Shown: positions 41,858 through 52,485, numbered from the stretch's first letter. The stretch: 64,000 nt of DNA from JBQCHF01 sp051954955 (GCA_051954955.1 JBQCHF010000208.1:21146-85145), one strand, 5' to 3'. Notes: generated by a model from the letters alone, not told the origin. Numbers and translations: made by a program.

Positions 41858-42189
41858 GACGATCTCGCAGTCGGGGAAGGGCCAGCGGCGGGTCGGATGG
41901 GCGGGCCGGCAGCAAGGGCCAGTCGAGAGGGCCGGTCTGCGCGGCCCCGCGAGGGAGGACGGACGACGCCTGTATCGGGCGAGGGGCTGCGCCGGTCGTG
42001 GATCGCCGGAGCAACGGGACCCCGCGACGGTAAGCGTCCGCTGGACCGGGCAGCGAAACTACCGGCAGGTATGTCCAGCATGTGGGAAATCGTTGCGCTC
42101 CGTGCCGTCCAGCCTGCCCGCTGTCATAGATCTGATCACTCTGCGCGATGCGCCCCGTCCTCCGCTCCGATCGGTGCGGAAGATCCGGG
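41858..42189. other. 332-bp gap without a recognised gene
   Basis: Open frames here are Pro/Arg-rich and show no family features. The part from about 42060 to 42150 is lower in GC and includes GTCATAGATCTGATCACT. No repeat or terminator is evident. Confidence 0.4.
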
Positions 42190-42489
42190 TCAGGGCATTG
42201 CCGGGCCGCCGCAGACCGGGCAGGTGGGCGCCATCCCGTCCGGCCCGACCGGGATGAGCCCGAAGCACAGCGGGCTGAACCGACCGTGCGAGCGCCGGCG
42301 CAGCGGGACCAGGTTGCGGCAGGAGACGTAGTCCGGCTCGTGCGCGGCGACCACGACGGCCGCGACCGCGGGCCGCGTCTGCGGGCCGGCGGGTTGGCCG
42401 GGCTGCTCGGTCGGGACCGGCCGCAGGTGCCGCGCCGGCGCTGCGGACCGCCCGGCCACCGGCGCGACGGCGGGCTCGGGAGTGCTCAC
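42190..42489 (-). CDS. Small CxxC protein of unknown function
   Basis: This putative 99-residue protein starts at GTG 42489 and ends in PTCPVCGGPAMP, a CxxC knuckle. Two earlier cysteines (YVSCRNL and SPLCFG) could complete a zinc site. The N-terminal 40 residues are Pro/Ala-rich. It is not a family I recognise. Coding status rests on the cysteine pattern and lack of competing frames. Confidence 0.5.
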   Translation of the reverse strand: MSTPEPAVAPVAGRSAAPARHLRPVPTEQPGQPAGPQTRPAVAAVVVAAHEPDYVSCRNLVPLRRRSHGRFSPLCFGLIPVGPDGMAPTCPVCGGPAMP

Positions 42490-42600
42490 ACCGACGTTGT
42501 TCCGCCAGCGTGACCGGCCAAACAAGGCCGGGACGCGGCGGGTGGCGGCGCGGGACAGGGCGTGCGGGAGGATCGCGGCGCCGGACCGGCGGGAGGGGAC

Positions 42601-43788
42601 GTGAGCGAGGTGCTGGTGCTGCGCGGGGCGCAGGTGCTCGTCGAGCCGGGCCTGCTGCGGGCCGCCGACGTCGTGCTGCGCGAGGGCCGGGTGGACGAGG
42701 TCATCCCGGCCGGCTCGACGGGCCGCCGCACCGGCACCGCAGGCGGCAGCGGGCGGGACGTCGATGCCGCCGGCCTGACGGTGGTCCCGGGCTACCTCGA
42801 CCTGCAGGTGAACGGCGCCCACGGCACAGACCTGACCCGCAGTCCCGAGGACCTGCCGGCCGTCGCCGACGTGCTGACCCGCTACGGCGTCACCGGTTTC
42901 CTGCCCACGCTGGTCTCGCACCCGGCCGGCACCGTGTCCCGCGCGGTGCGGGCGCTGCGGCTGCCGCTGCAACCCGGGTCCGCCCGCCCGCTGGGCTGGC
43001 ACGTCGAGGGCCCGTTCCTCGCACCCGCGCGCCGGGGCGCCCACCGCCGCGAGCACCTGCGCGCCCCGGCGACGGCCGGGACGGCGGGAGTGGCGGGCTG
43101 GAGCGCCGGCGGCGGCGTACGGATGGTGACCCTCGCACCAGAGCTGCCGGGTGCGCTGGACCTGGTCCGGGTGCTCGCCGGCCGCGGGGTAGTGGTGAGC
43201 CTGGGCCACACCGAGGCCACCGCGGACCGGATGCGGGCGGCGGTGGACGCCGGGGCGCGCGCGGTCACCCACCTGTTCAACGCGATGCCCGGGCTCGGCC
43301 ACCGGGCCCCGGGGCCGGTCGGCGCGGCGCTCGCCGACGAGCGGCTCGTGTGCGGGCTCATCCCGGACGGGCTGCACGTCGACCCGCTGGTGCTCGGGCT
43401 GGCCTGGCGGCTGCTCGGGCCGCGGCGCTGGCTCACCGTGACCGACACGACGGCCGCGCTCGGCACCCCGCCCGGCCCGAGCCGGCTGGGGGACGCCGAG
43501 GTCGTGGTGGACGCCGCCTCGGTCCGGCTGCCGGACGGCACCCTGGCCGGCAGCGTGCTGGCCCTGGACGACGCGGTGGCCCGGCTGGTGCGCCTGGTGG
43601 GCCTCGACCCGCTCGACGCCGTCGCCACCGTGACCGCGGTGCCCGCCCGGCTGCTCGGCCTGCCGGCACGGGACGCGGTGCGACCCGGCCTCGGTCAGCT
43701 CACCCTGCTGGACGAGGAGCTGCGCAGCGCGGGCACCGTCGTCGACGGCGTGCCGCGGCTGCGCGAGCCCGGGCGGGTGCCCGGCTGA
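42601..43788 (+). CDS. nagA: N-acetylglucosamine-6-phosphate deacetylase
   Basis: This amidohydrolase of 395 residues converts GlcNAc-6-phosphate to glucosamine-6-phosphate, feeding amino-sugar catabolism and wall recycling. Metal and substrate residues appear in order: YLDLQVNGAHG (first ligand region), the glutamate in WHVEGPFLAP, histidine in SLGHTEAT, histidine in VTHLFNAM and the catalytic aspartate in VTDTTAALG. GTG 42601 follows GGGAGGGG closely. The gene stands alone, without nagB or a transporter nearby. Length and motif order are normal. Confidence 0.9.
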   Translation: MSEVLVLRGAQVLVEPGLLRAADVVLREGRVDEVIPAGSTGRRTGTAGGSGRDVDAAGLTVVPGYLDLQVNGAHGTDLTRSPEDLPAVADVLTRYGVTGFLPTLVSHPAGTVSRAVRALRLPLQPGSARPLGWHVEGPFLAPARRGAHRREHLRAPATAGTAGVAGWSAGGGVRMVTLAPELPGALDLVRVLAGRGVVVSLGHTEATADRMRAAVDAGARAVTHLFNAMPGLGHRAPGPVGAALADERLVCGLIPDGLHVDPLVLGLAWRLLGPRRWLTVTDTTAALGTPPGPSRLGDAEVVVDAASVRLPDGTLAGSVLALDDAVARLVRLVGLDPLDAVATVTAVPARLLGLPARDAVRPGLGQLTLLDEELRSAGTVVDGVPRLREPGRVPG

Positions 43789-43808
43789 CCGGGCGAGCGG
43801 GGGGTGGC

Positions 43809-44120
43809 TCAGCCGCGGCGGGAGACCAGCTCGGAGGCCGTCGCGGTGGCCGCCGAGACGAGCAGCACCGAGGGCCACGGGCCCAGCTTCTTGGCCAGCG
43901 GGTGCGAGACGCCCATGGCGGCGGCGTAGCCGGCGGTCAGCGCGGCCGCCGGGACCGGGCCGCTGGCGCAGGCCCACTGCCGGGCGCACCACGCGCCGGC
44001 CACCGCGAAGGCCACGCCGCCCAGCGCCCGTCGGCCGGTGGCCCGGCCCAGGGCGAAGCCGCCGACCAGGCCGGCGGCGGAGACGACGGAGGGGGAGGTC
44101 AGGGGCGAGAGCGCAGTCAT
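43809..44120 (-). CDS. Small membrane protein of unknown function
   Basis: This 103-residue protein has about three hydrophobic segments: VVSAAGLVGGFALGRATG, GGVAFAVAGAWCAR and PAAALTAGYAAAMG. The conserved end is HPLAKKLGPWPSVLLVSAAT. I believe similar proteins are widespread in actinobacteria, always as uncharacterised membrane proteins. It ends 20 bases from the convergent nagA stop. Confidence 0.65.
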   Translation of the reverse strand: MTALSPLTSPSVVSAAGLVGGFALGRATGRRALGGVAFAVAGAWCARQWACASGPVPAAALTAGYAAAMGVSHPLAKKLGPWPSVLLVSAATATASELVSRRG

Positions 44121-44207
44121 GCCTCGACCTTATTCAGCGCCCTCCCACCGGCCGCACCAGGCCTCGGCGCGACGTCGCGCGGCCATCCGCGGCCGGGGTG
44201 GGGGCGA

Positions 44208-46169
44208 TCAGCCGGCGTGCACGTGCGGCCGGCGCCCCGGGTCGGGCTCGGCCTCGCGGAGGATCTCCCGGGTCACCGGGGCGACCTCGCCCTGGCCGAA
44301 GAAGAGGTAGCGGAGGAACTGCTTGGCCGGATTTCCCTCGGTCCATTCGAAGTAGACGTGCGGTTGCTCGCCGGTCAGGTCCCGAGCGTGCAGCAGGAGC
44401 GCGGCGAGGGCGCCCGGCACGGAGGGGCTCTGCGTGCGCAGCATACGGAACTGGTCGTGCAGCACGGCACCGTGCACGTCCAGCTCGGTCTCGAAGTCGG
44501 ACGGGTCGGTGAGCTCCACCTCCACGAACACGATCCCGTTCGGGTCCGGGATCTCGTGCTTGGCCATCACCTCGCGCAGCTTCTCCCGGTACTCCGCGAC
44601 GTCGCCCCGGTGCGGCTCGTTCGCCACCAGGCGCAGCTGGCTGCGGGCGCCGTCGCGGACGAAGAGCGCGGCCCGCGCGTCCATCGTCACCCGGGTCACC
44701 CGCACCTCGAAGGCGCGGCGCAGCCGCGAGAGCAGCGACACGGTGAGGATGGCCAGGATGAAGCAGGCGCCGATCTTCACCCCGTCCGGCCGCTCGGCCA
44801 CGTTGGCCAGGGTGGTGTAGAGGAAGACCAGCGACACCACCGCGAAGAACGCCATGGCCCGCCGCCGCTTCTCGCGCCGGGCGGACAGGATGACCGCAAC
44901 CGCCGCGGACGTGATGAGCACCAGCACGCCGGTGGCGTAGGCGCCGCCCTGCGCGTCCACGCTGGCGCGGAACAAAATGGTCACCAGGAAGGCGATCGCG
45001 GTGAACACCAGGACCAGCGGCCGGACCGCGCGCGCCCAGTCCGGAGCCATGCCGTACCGCGGCAGGTACCGAGGAACCAGGTTGAGCAGGCCGGCCATCG
45101 CTGAGGCCCCGGCGAACCAGAGGATGGCGATGGTGGACAGGTCGTAGACGCTGCCGAAGCCCGCCCCGAGGTAGCGGTGGGCGAGGTAGGCCAGGGCGCG
45201 ACCGTTCGCCTCCCCGCCGGGCGCGAACTCCTGCTGCGGGATGAGCACCGTGGTGACGACGCTGGAGGTGACCAGGAAGACGCTCATCACGACCGCTGCG
45301 GTGGTCAGCAGCCGGCGGGCCCCCCGGATCCGGCCGGCCGGTGCGGCCTCCGAGTCCGTGGGGTCGCCGTGGACCAGCGGCATCACGGCTACGCCGGTCT
45401 CGAACCCGGAGAGTCCCAGGGCCAGCTTGGGGAAGACGACCAGCGCCGCGGCCACCAGCAGCACCGGGTTCCCATGCGAGGCGGTCAACGCGTGGGTCCA
45501 GTCGCTCACCGCGGTCGGGTGGGTGACCGCCTGCACCAGCCCGACGCCGATCACGACCACGTTGAGAGCCAGGTAGACGGCGACCAGCACGACCGCGACG
45601 CCGATCGCCTCGCCGAAGCCCTTGAGGAACACGGCGCCCAGAAGTGCCAGCAGGACCAGGGTCACGACGACGACATGGCCGTGGAGAGCGGCCGGCCAGA
45701 ACGGGTTCTCGTCCAGGTGAGCGGTGGCGTCGGCGGCGGACAGCGTCATGGTGATGAGGAAGTCGGTGGCCGCGAACCCGAGCAGTACCAGGACGAACAG
45801 CTTGCCGCGCCAGAACGCGAGCAGCCGCTCCAGCATCGCGATCGAGCCCTCGCCGTGCGAGCTCTCCTGGGCCACCCGGCGGTAGACCGGCAAGGCTCCG
45901 AAGAGCGTCACGAGCACCAGGACCACCGTGGCGACGGGAGACAGGACACCGGCGGCGAGGGCGGCGATACCGGGCTGGTAGCCGAGGGTGGAGAAGTAGT
46001 CCACGCCGGTCAGCCACATGACCTTCCACCACGGCTGGGTCCCGTGCCGGGGCACCGCGTGCGGCCCCGGCTGCTGCGCGGCCGGTTCGTCGATGCCGTC
46101 GAGCAGCCAGCGCCGGAGCCGGCCCGGGGTCCCGGTCTGCTCGGTGCTGCCGCGCGTGAGTGTGGTCAC
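44208..46169 (-). CDS. APC-superfamily amino acid/potassium-type permease with C-terminal cytoplasmic domain
   Basis: This 653-residue membrane transporter has about 12 segments between residues 50 and 460, including the APC-like GFAATDFLITMTLS and GLSGFETGVAVMPLV. A long soluble C-terminal domain follows. The first loop HGEGSIAMLERLLAFWRGK is characteristic of a subgroup of actinobacterial APC permeases. GTG 46169 is chosen; the longer frame runs antisense through the response-regulator gene. It lies 74 bases after the response regulator of a KdpDE-like two-component system on the same strand. A role in potassium or cation-coupled uptake under that system is plausible but unproven. Confidence 0.82.
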   Translation of the reverse strand: MTTLTRGSTEQTGTPGRLRRWLLDGIDEPAAQQPGPHAVPRHGTQPWWKVMWLTGVDYFSTLGYQPGIAALAAGVLSPVATVVLVLVTLFGALPVYRRVAQESSHGEGSIAMLERLLAFWRGKLFVLVLLGFAATDFLITMTLSAADATAHLDENPFWPAALHGHVVVVTLVLLALLGAVFLKGFGEAIGVAVVLVAVYLALNVVVIGVGLVQAVTHPTAVSDWTHALTASHGNPVLLVAAALVVFPKLALGLSGFETGVAVMPLVHGDPTDSEAAPAGRIRGARRLLTTAAVVMSVFLVTSSVVTTVLIPQQEFAPGGEANGRALAYLAHRYLGAGFGSVYDLSTIAILWFAGASAMAGLLNLVPRYLPRYGMAPDWARAVRPLVLVFTAIAFLVTILFRASVDAQGGAYATGVLVLITSAAVAVILSARREKRRRAMAFFAVVSLVFLYTTLANVAERPDGVKIGACFILAILTVSLLSRLRRAFEVRVTRVTMDARAALFVRDGARSQLRLVANEPHRGDVAEYREKLREVMAKHEIPDPNGIVFVEVELTDPSDFETELDVHGAVLHDQFRMLRTQSPSVPGALAALLLHARDLTGEQPHVYFEWTEGNPAKQFLRYLFFGQGEVAPVTREILREAEPDPGRRPHVHAG

Positions 46170-46243
46170 CGCTCGTCCGTCCTGCTTCCACCGTCGGCGT
46201 CTGGATGCCCTTCGAGTCTCGGGCCGCCGGTGTGAGGAAGCTG

Positions 46244-46981
46244 TTAGGACTCTTCGCGGTCCGCAGAAGTCGGCGCCCTCTGGCCGTCGACGACGTCCGG
46301 CCGGAACCGGTAGCCCATCCCAGGCTCGGTGATCAGATAGCGCGGGTGGCGTGGGTCGTCCTCGAGCTTGCGTCGCAGCTGGGCCAGGTAGAGGCGGGTG
46401 TAGCCGCTCTCCCGCGCGTAGGCCGGCCCCCATACCTGGGTGAGCAGCTGCCGTTGCGACACGAGCTTTCCGGGATGACGCAGCAGCACGTCGAGCACGT
46501 CCCACTCGGTCGGGGTGAGGTGCACCTCCTCCGTCCCGTCGTCCCCGATCCGCTGGACCTGCTTGGCGCCGAGGTCCACCCGCACCCGGCCGAAGGTCAC
46601 CACAGGGTCGTCGTCGACGGGCACGACCCGCCGGGACACCGCCCGCATCCGGGCCAGCAGCTCGTCCATGCCGAACGGCTTGGTGACGTAGTCGTCCGCA
46701 CCCGCGTCGAGCGCCTGCACCTTGTCCAGGCTGTCCGAGCGTCCGGAGAGCACGATGACGGGCACCTGGGTCCAGCCGCGCAGAGCGGTCAGCACCTCGG
46801 CCCCCTCGAGGTCGGGCAGTCCAAGGTCGAGGACCACGAGGTCCGGCGGGTGCGCCGTCGCGACGTGCAGGGCCTCGGCCCCCGTGGCGGCCGTTCTCAC
46901 GTCGTAGCGGCGGGCCCGCAGGTTGATGGCGAGGGCACGCACGATCGCCGCGTCGTCGTCGACGACCAGCACCCGGGTCAC
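46244..46981 (-). CDS. OmpR/KdpE-type response regulator
   Basis: This 245-residue regulator has a receiver domain with the acidic pocket VVDDDAA, phospho-acceptor Asp52 in VVLDLGLPD, and the conserved lysine in TKPFGMDELLAR. The C-terminal winged helix reads HLTPTEWDVLDVLLRHPGK and GMGYRF. This is the KdpE layout. GTG 46981 overlaps the sensor stop by 4 nt (GTGA), so it is co-translated with the kinase. It probably controls the APC transporter gene immediately downstream rather than a kdpFABC operon, which is absent from the window. Confidence 0.9.
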   Translation of the reverse strand: MTRVLVVDDDAAIVRALAINLRARRYDVRTAATGAEALHVATAHPPDLVVLDLGLPDLEGAEVLTALRGWTQVPVIVLSGRSDSLDKVQALDAGADDYVTKPFGMDELLARMRAVSRRVVPVDDDPVVTFGRVRVDLGAKQVQRIGDDGTEEVHLTPTEWDVLDVLLRHPGKLVSQRQLLTQVWGPAYARESGYTRLYLAQLRRKLEDDPRHPRYLITEPGMGYRFRPDVVDGQRAPTSADREES

Positions 46982-48243
46982 GCCGGCACCGAGCGATCCG
47001 CTTGCGCCGGGTCGATCCGACCGGCACCAGGGCCGGTGGTCCGGTCGGGCCCGGCAGCGGTGGCCAGCGGCAGGTGCACGAGCATGGTCAACCCCCCGCC
47101 GGGGGTGTCGTCGGCCTGCAGCGACCCGCCCATGGCCTCGACCAACCCACGGGACAGCGCGAGGCCGAGCCCGATGCCGGCGGAGGAGTCGCGGTCGCCG
47201 AGCCGTTGGAACGGGGCGAACATGCGGTCCCGCTCGTCGGGCGGGATGCCCGGGCCGGCGTCGACCACCCGGAGCACCACGGCGGCCGACGTAGCCGTGC
47301 CGATGACGTCCGGTCTGGTACCCGCCGGGCTGAAGCGCAGGGCGTTGTCCACCAGGTTGGCGAGGGCGCGCTCGAGCAGCGCGGCGTCGACCAGCACCGG
47401 AGGCAGGGACGACGGGACGTCGACCCGGACCCGCTCGGCGGCGGCCAGGCCGTCCAGCGCCGCCCACACGACCTCGTCGAGGTCCACCGCCTCCGGGGTG
47501 AGGTGCATGGCGCCGGCCTGCAGGCGGCTGACGTCGAGGATGTCGCCCACCAGCCGGCTGAGCCGGTCCAGCGACTCGTCGGCGGTGGCGAGCAGCTCGG
47601 CCTCGTCGTGGGGGCTCCAGGCCACCTCGTCGCTGCGCAGGCTCGTGACGGCCGCCTTGGCCGAGGCCAGCGGGCTGCGCAGGTCGTGACCCACGGCGGC
47701 GAGCAGCGCGCTGCGCAGGCGGTCGGCTGCCTCCAGCGAGTGCGCGCGTGCGGCCTGCTCGGCCAGCACCGCTGCCCGGGCGGACACCAGCTCGGTGTGC
47801 CGCCGGCGACGTTCGGCGACGTCGACGACGGCGCTCACCAGCACGGCCACCGCCACGAAGACGACCAGGGCGACGACGTCGTCCCGAGTGCTGACCCGCA
47901 GGGTGTGCAGCGGAGGGACGAAGAAGAAGTTGAGCAGGAAGGTGCCGGCGACGGCTGCCGCCAGCGCCGGCCACAGACCCCCGGTGAGCGCGACGACGAC
48001 GACCGCCAGCTGCACGACGAGCACGTCGCCGGCCAGGCTCAGTGAACCGCGCAGCGACACCAGCGCGGCGGTCGTCGCGCCAAGCAGGACGACGGCCAGC
48101 AGCGCGCCGATCAGCTGCCGTCTGGGCGACACGGCGCCGGTGAGCACCGCGCGGGCCAGTCCTTCCGCGAGCGTCCGCGTCCGCCGGGTGAGCGGTCCGG
48201 ACGGGGCGGGGCGGTCGTGGGCCACCCCGTCATCGTGCTCCAC
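46978..48243 (-). CDS. Sensor histidine kinase with DUF4118 membrane domain (KdpD-like, N-terminally short)
   Basis: This 421-residue kinase has three to four membrane segments between 42 and 142 that match the DUF4118 region of KdpD (FLLNFFFVPPLHTLRV). A HisKA domain follows with His186 in VGHDLRSPL, the N box is LVDNALRFSP, and the G boxes are in DAGPGIPP and GIGLGLALS. It lacks the cytoplasmic KdpD sensor and Usp domains (about 400 residues) normally found before the membrane part. It therefore cannot sense in the classical KdpD way. The C-terminal 25 residues are an unusual Gly/Pro/Asp tail. It forms an operon with the regulator. Confidence 0.9.
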   Translation of the reverse strand: MEHDDGVAHDRPAPSGPLTRRTRTLAEGLARAVLTGAVSPRRQLIGALLAVVLLGATTAALVSLRGSLSLAGDVLVVQLAVVVVALTGGLWPALAAAVAGTFLLNFFFVPPLHTLRVSTRDDVVALVVFVAVAVLVSAVVDVAERRRRHTELVSARAAVLAEQAARAHSLEAADRLRSALLAAVGHDLRSPLASAKAAVTSLRSDEVAWSPHDEAELLATADESLDRLSRLVGDILDVSRLQAGAMHLTPEAVDLDEVVWAALDGLAAAERVRVDVPSSLPPVLVDAALLERALANLVDNALRFSPAGTRPDVIGTATSAAVVLRVVDAGPGIPPDERDRMFAPFQRLGDRDSSAGIGLGLALSRGLVEAMGGSLQADDTPGGGLTMLVHLPLATAAGPDRTTGPGAGRIDPAQADRSVPA

Positions 48244-48270
48244 CCACCCGGCGGTGCGCTGCCCTGGCGC

Positions 48271-48618
48271 TCAGTCGCTGCTGGCGGCGGCAGCCGCGAA
48301 CCCGAAGGCCCGCAGGATGTTCCCCGCGGCGGCGGCGGCACGGGCGCTGCCGACCACCGGCGAGATGGCGACGAGCGCCCCCTGCGCCTGCTCCAGGGTG
48401 ACGCCCGCGTCCGAGGCCAGGCCGAGGTTGATCAGGTAGGACACCGGCGCCGCGTCCATCGCCACCAGCGCGGCCAGGCGGACCAGGAAGTAGGTCTGGG
48501 TGTCCAGCCCCGACTCCTCCAGGGAGTCCAGGTTCATCGCGACGAGCCGCTCGAGCACGGGGGCATCGCCCTGCGACACCATGGTCAGGCTCTCCTGCGG
48601 CGTGCCGGTCGTGGCCAT
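48271..48618 (-). CDS. Carboxymuconolactone decarboxylase-like family protein
   Basis: This 115-residue helical protein resembles the AhpD/CMD fold, with LDTQTYFLVRLAALVAMDAA and YLINLGLASDAG. The CxxC of the AhpD peroxidase group is absent, so it is probably not an alkylhydroperoxidase. The ATG start has GGAG in front. No pathway can be inferred from the neighbours. Confidence 0.7.
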   Translation of the reverse strand: MATTGTPQESLTMVSQGDAPVLERLVAMNLDSLEESGLDTQTYFLVRLAALVAMDAAPVSYLINLGLASDAGVTLEQAQGALVAISPVVGSARAAAAAGNILRAFGFAAAAASSD

Positions 48619-48860
48619 GAGGATCTCCGATCGTCGATGGGTTCGCCGGTCGGACCGTCGAGGACCGGCGGTGCCCCCACCGTCGACGTCGAAAGGAGCA
48701 GGTGGCCTCACCCGGAGCGGATGAACGCGTGCCGGGTCGAACAGGCGTATCGACCGCGGGGCGACGGACGTCCCGCGCCGGCTCACCCGATGCGGGTGAT
48801 GGGCGGCGGCGGCCGGGGACGGACCATGTCCCGTCGCAGCAGGTGACGAGAGGAACGGCC

Positions 48861-50410
48861 ATGAGCGCCGACTCGAGCCCGACGGCCCGCACGAGCAACG
48901 GCGACGTCGCGCGCTTGCAGGAACGCATCGCGGTGCTGGAGAAGGAGCTCGCGGCGGCCCGCGGCCAGGCAGGTCCTCCACCCCCTCGGCGGACCGGCCG
49001 GGAGCGTTGGCGATCGGTCACCGCCACGGTCCTGATCACGCTGGCCTGCGTCCTCGCACCGCTCTCGGTGGTGTCGACCTGGGCCAAGACGCAGGTCTCG
49101 GACACCGACCGCTACGTGCAGACCGTGGCGCCGCTGGCCAGCGAGCCGGCCATCCAGCAGGCCCTCACCGACGACGTCACCCGCACGATCTTCCAGTACG
49201 TCGACGTGCAGGCAGTGGCCAGCCAGGCCGTCGACGCCCTGGCCGCACAGGGCGCCCCGCCCCAAGTGACCCAGGGCCTGCAGGCGCTCACGGTGCCGCT
49301 CGCGAACGGGGTGCAGAGCTTCACCCGCAGCGAGGTGCAGAAAGTGTTGAGCAGCCCGCAGTTCGCGGCGCTGTGGGAGCAGGTGAACCGGACCGCGCAC
49401 CAGCAGGTGGTCAGCGTGCTCGAGGGCGAGCAGGGCGGTGCCCTCACCGCGAGCCAGAACGGCACGGTGACGCTGAACCTCGGGCCGGTCGTCGCCGAGG
49501 TGAAGGCGCGGCTGATCGCCGACGGCTTCGGCCTGGCCGCGCGCATCCCCACCGTGGACCGGTCGATCGTCCTGGTGCAGTCCGACGCCGTGACCAAGGC
49601 GCAGGGGTTCTACCGCGTGCTGAACACCCTGGGCACCTGGCTGCCGGTCCTGGCGCTCGTCCTGCTGGCGCTGGGGGTCTAGGTGGCCAAGGGCACCGCC
49701 GGGCGCTGATGCTCGGCGCGCTCGGCGTGCTGGCCTCGATGCTGCTGCTCGGGGTACTGCTGGCCCTGGCCCGACCGCTCTACCTGGACCGGGTGCCGGC
49801 CGACGTCCTGCCCCGGGAGGCCGCCGGCGACGTCTTCGACACCCTGGTCCGCTACCTGCGCAACGGTCTTCGGGTCACCGCTCTGGCCGCGCTGATCGTG
49901 GCGCTCGGGGCGTTCCTCACCGGCCCGTCGACGACGGCTCGCACGGTCCGCTCGTGGTTCGTGCGGCTGTCCGGCAGCCTGCGCACCGGCGCTGAGTCGA
50001 AGGGTGTCAGCACCGGCGCGTTCGGGGTCTGGGTGTACCGGCACCGGACGCTGCTGCGGGCGGCGCTGGCGGCGCTGGGCGCGGTGGTCGTCGTCCTCTG
50101 GTCGCACCCGACCATCGCCGTCGTGCTGTGGACCACGCTGCTGGTCGTCGTCGGCATCGGGCTGGTCGAGGTGCTCGGACGTCCCTCGGCCGTGCGAGCG
50201 GCGGCGTCCGTGCCCGCGCAGGCCGGTCCGCGGGGCCAGGAGGGTGCGCTCCGACGAGACGTAGGAGGGCCGGGACTGACAGAGCGGGGCACCGCCGCGT
50301 CGGGTTCCCCGGAGTCGAAGGGGCCCGAGGACGAGGACGCCGTCCCCGCGCCGGCCTCGATCGACGCCCGCCGCGACGAGCAGGAATCCGGCCGCCGCAC
50401 GGGGGAGTGA
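48861..50410 (+). pseudogene. Actinobacterial membrane protein gene broken by a stop and a frameshift
   Basis: The intact ancestor would be a protein of about 515 residues. It has a coiled coil (VARLQERIAVLEKELAAARG), a first membrane segment (VTATVLITLACVLAPLSVVS), an extracytoplasmic helical domain and then a membrane cluster. The first frame ends at TAG 49680-49682 inside the second membrane segment (LVLLALGV). After the stop the same frame still reads VAKG, then the continuing sequence (HRRALMLGALGVLASMLLLG) is found one base out, as if a C had been lost near 49694. The rest runs to 50410. Two lesions within 15 bases argue for decay, but sequencing error is not excluded. Function of the family is unknown. 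Confidence 0.8.
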
Positions 50411-50483
50411 GCCGGTCGACTTGTCGCCGCCGTGCTGGGGCCGTGCCGGCCCCGTGCTGGGACTGGGCCGAGCTGAACCACGT

Positions 50484-51233
50484 TCAGCGGCAGGACAGCA
50501 GCCGCGGGCCGTTGCCGGCCGACCCTTCGCCCCCGGCGCCGCCGGTGCTGCCGGCTCTGCTCCCGGACAGCCCCGGCAGCCCGGGCAGGTCCGTGCGCGA
50601 GAGCGGGGGCAGGGAGCCGATCTGCAGGTAGCGAGGGGCGCGGGTGGTGAGCCGTTCCAGGACGTGGGTCGCGCCGTCGTACCCGACGGTGACGACCTCG
50701 TCGTCCCGGCCGACCGCGACGACCACCGCCACGTGCCCGTGCTCCCCGGCCACCAGCGGCGGCCCGACCCGGTTGCCGGCCTGCGAGGCCTCCCCGGGGT
50801 GCCACTGCGCCACGCTGCCCACCCGCGGGACCGCGCTCACCGGGAAGCCCGCCTGTCGCGCGGCCGTGTCCCAGCCCCCGGCGTCATCGAAGGTCGCCTC
50901 GCCCGCCGGCCCCCGGGTGTACCGCGCGAACGGCACCCCGTGCGTGTTCAGCCACCAGGCCACGAAGGACGTGCACTGGCCCTGGATGAAGCCCCACGGG
51001 TCACCGGTGCCGCCGGCTGCGGGCACTGGCCCGGACCAGGGGTAGGCGCTGGGGGGTGGTCCCTGCCGGGTCAGGGCGGCGCCCCGCGCGTCCGCCACCG
51101 TCGGAGAGGGTCGGAGCCACGCGGTGAGCAGCCCGATGCCGAGCGCGGTCACCAGCAGCGCGACGAGCACCGCCACCCACAGCGGTTCTCGGCCGCGGCG
51201 GTGCGGTCGCCGCCCGCGCCGGACGTCGTGCAT
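50484..51233 (-). CDS. CHAP domain protein, membrane-anchored or secreted
   Basis: This protein of about 249 residues has an Arg-rich cytoplasmic start, one membrane segment (LWVAVLVALLVTALGIGLLT) and an external CHAP amidase domain. The nucleophile cysteine lies in GQCTSFVAWW, and the histidine in EHGHVAVV. CHAP enzymes cut peptidoglycan peptides or amide bonds. The C-terminal 40 residues are Gly/Ser-rich. ATG 51233 is preceded by GAGGAG; an ATG six codons earlier is the alternative. No partner gene is visible. Confidence 0.85.
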   Translation of the reverse strand: MHDVRRGRRPHRRGREPLWVAVLVALLVTALGIGLLTAWLRPSPTVADARGAALTRQGPPPSAYPWSGPVPAAGGTGDPWGFIQGQCTSFVAWWLNTHGVPFARYTRGPAGEATFDDAGGWDTAARQAGFPVSAVPRVGSVAQWHPGEASQAGNRVGPPLVAGEHGHVAVVVAVGRDDEVVTVGYDGATHVLERLTTRAPRYLQIGSLPPLSRTDLPGLPGLSGSRAGSTGGAGGEGSAGNGPRLLSCR

Positions 51234-51351
51234 GGCGCCCCCGCTCCTCATCGCCCCGAAGCCTCCGGGCCAGCGTGCTGACGGGCATCATCCGGGCCGG
51301 ATGAGCGACGGAGCGCCCCGGGAGGGGGCCGGGTCTGTCAGGGTGTCCGGT

Positions 51352-52365
<1,014 letters not shown>

Positions 52366-52422
52366 GCCGGGCGCTGCCCGGGCGGACGATCCCAGCCTGC
52401 TCCTCGGCACCTGACCAACGAT

Positions 52423-52461
52423 GAGGGCGCTGCTCCGACACGGTGTCGGAGCAGCGCCCTC
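52423..52461. terminator. Bidirectional terminator between the sigma factor and ABM genes
   Basis: GAGGGCGCTGCTCCGAC and its exact complement form a stem of at least 17 bp with a short loop around 52442. It lies between convergent genes. Confidence 0.85.
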
Positions 52462-52485
52462 GCTGTCTGTGCGGCCGGCGCAGGC

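Noticed and set aside
46170..47027. Upstream extension of the APC transporter frame
   Set aside because: It runs out of frame through the response-regulator gene and is low-complexity. GTG 46169 begins the recognisable protein.
48702..48860. Extended start of the decayed membrane-protein gene at GTG 48702, with AAAGGAG nearby
   Set aside because: The added 53 residues are Arg/Ser/Pro-rich without predicted structure. ATG 48861 has AGAGGA and begins the plausible coiled coil. The AAAGGAG remains unexplained.
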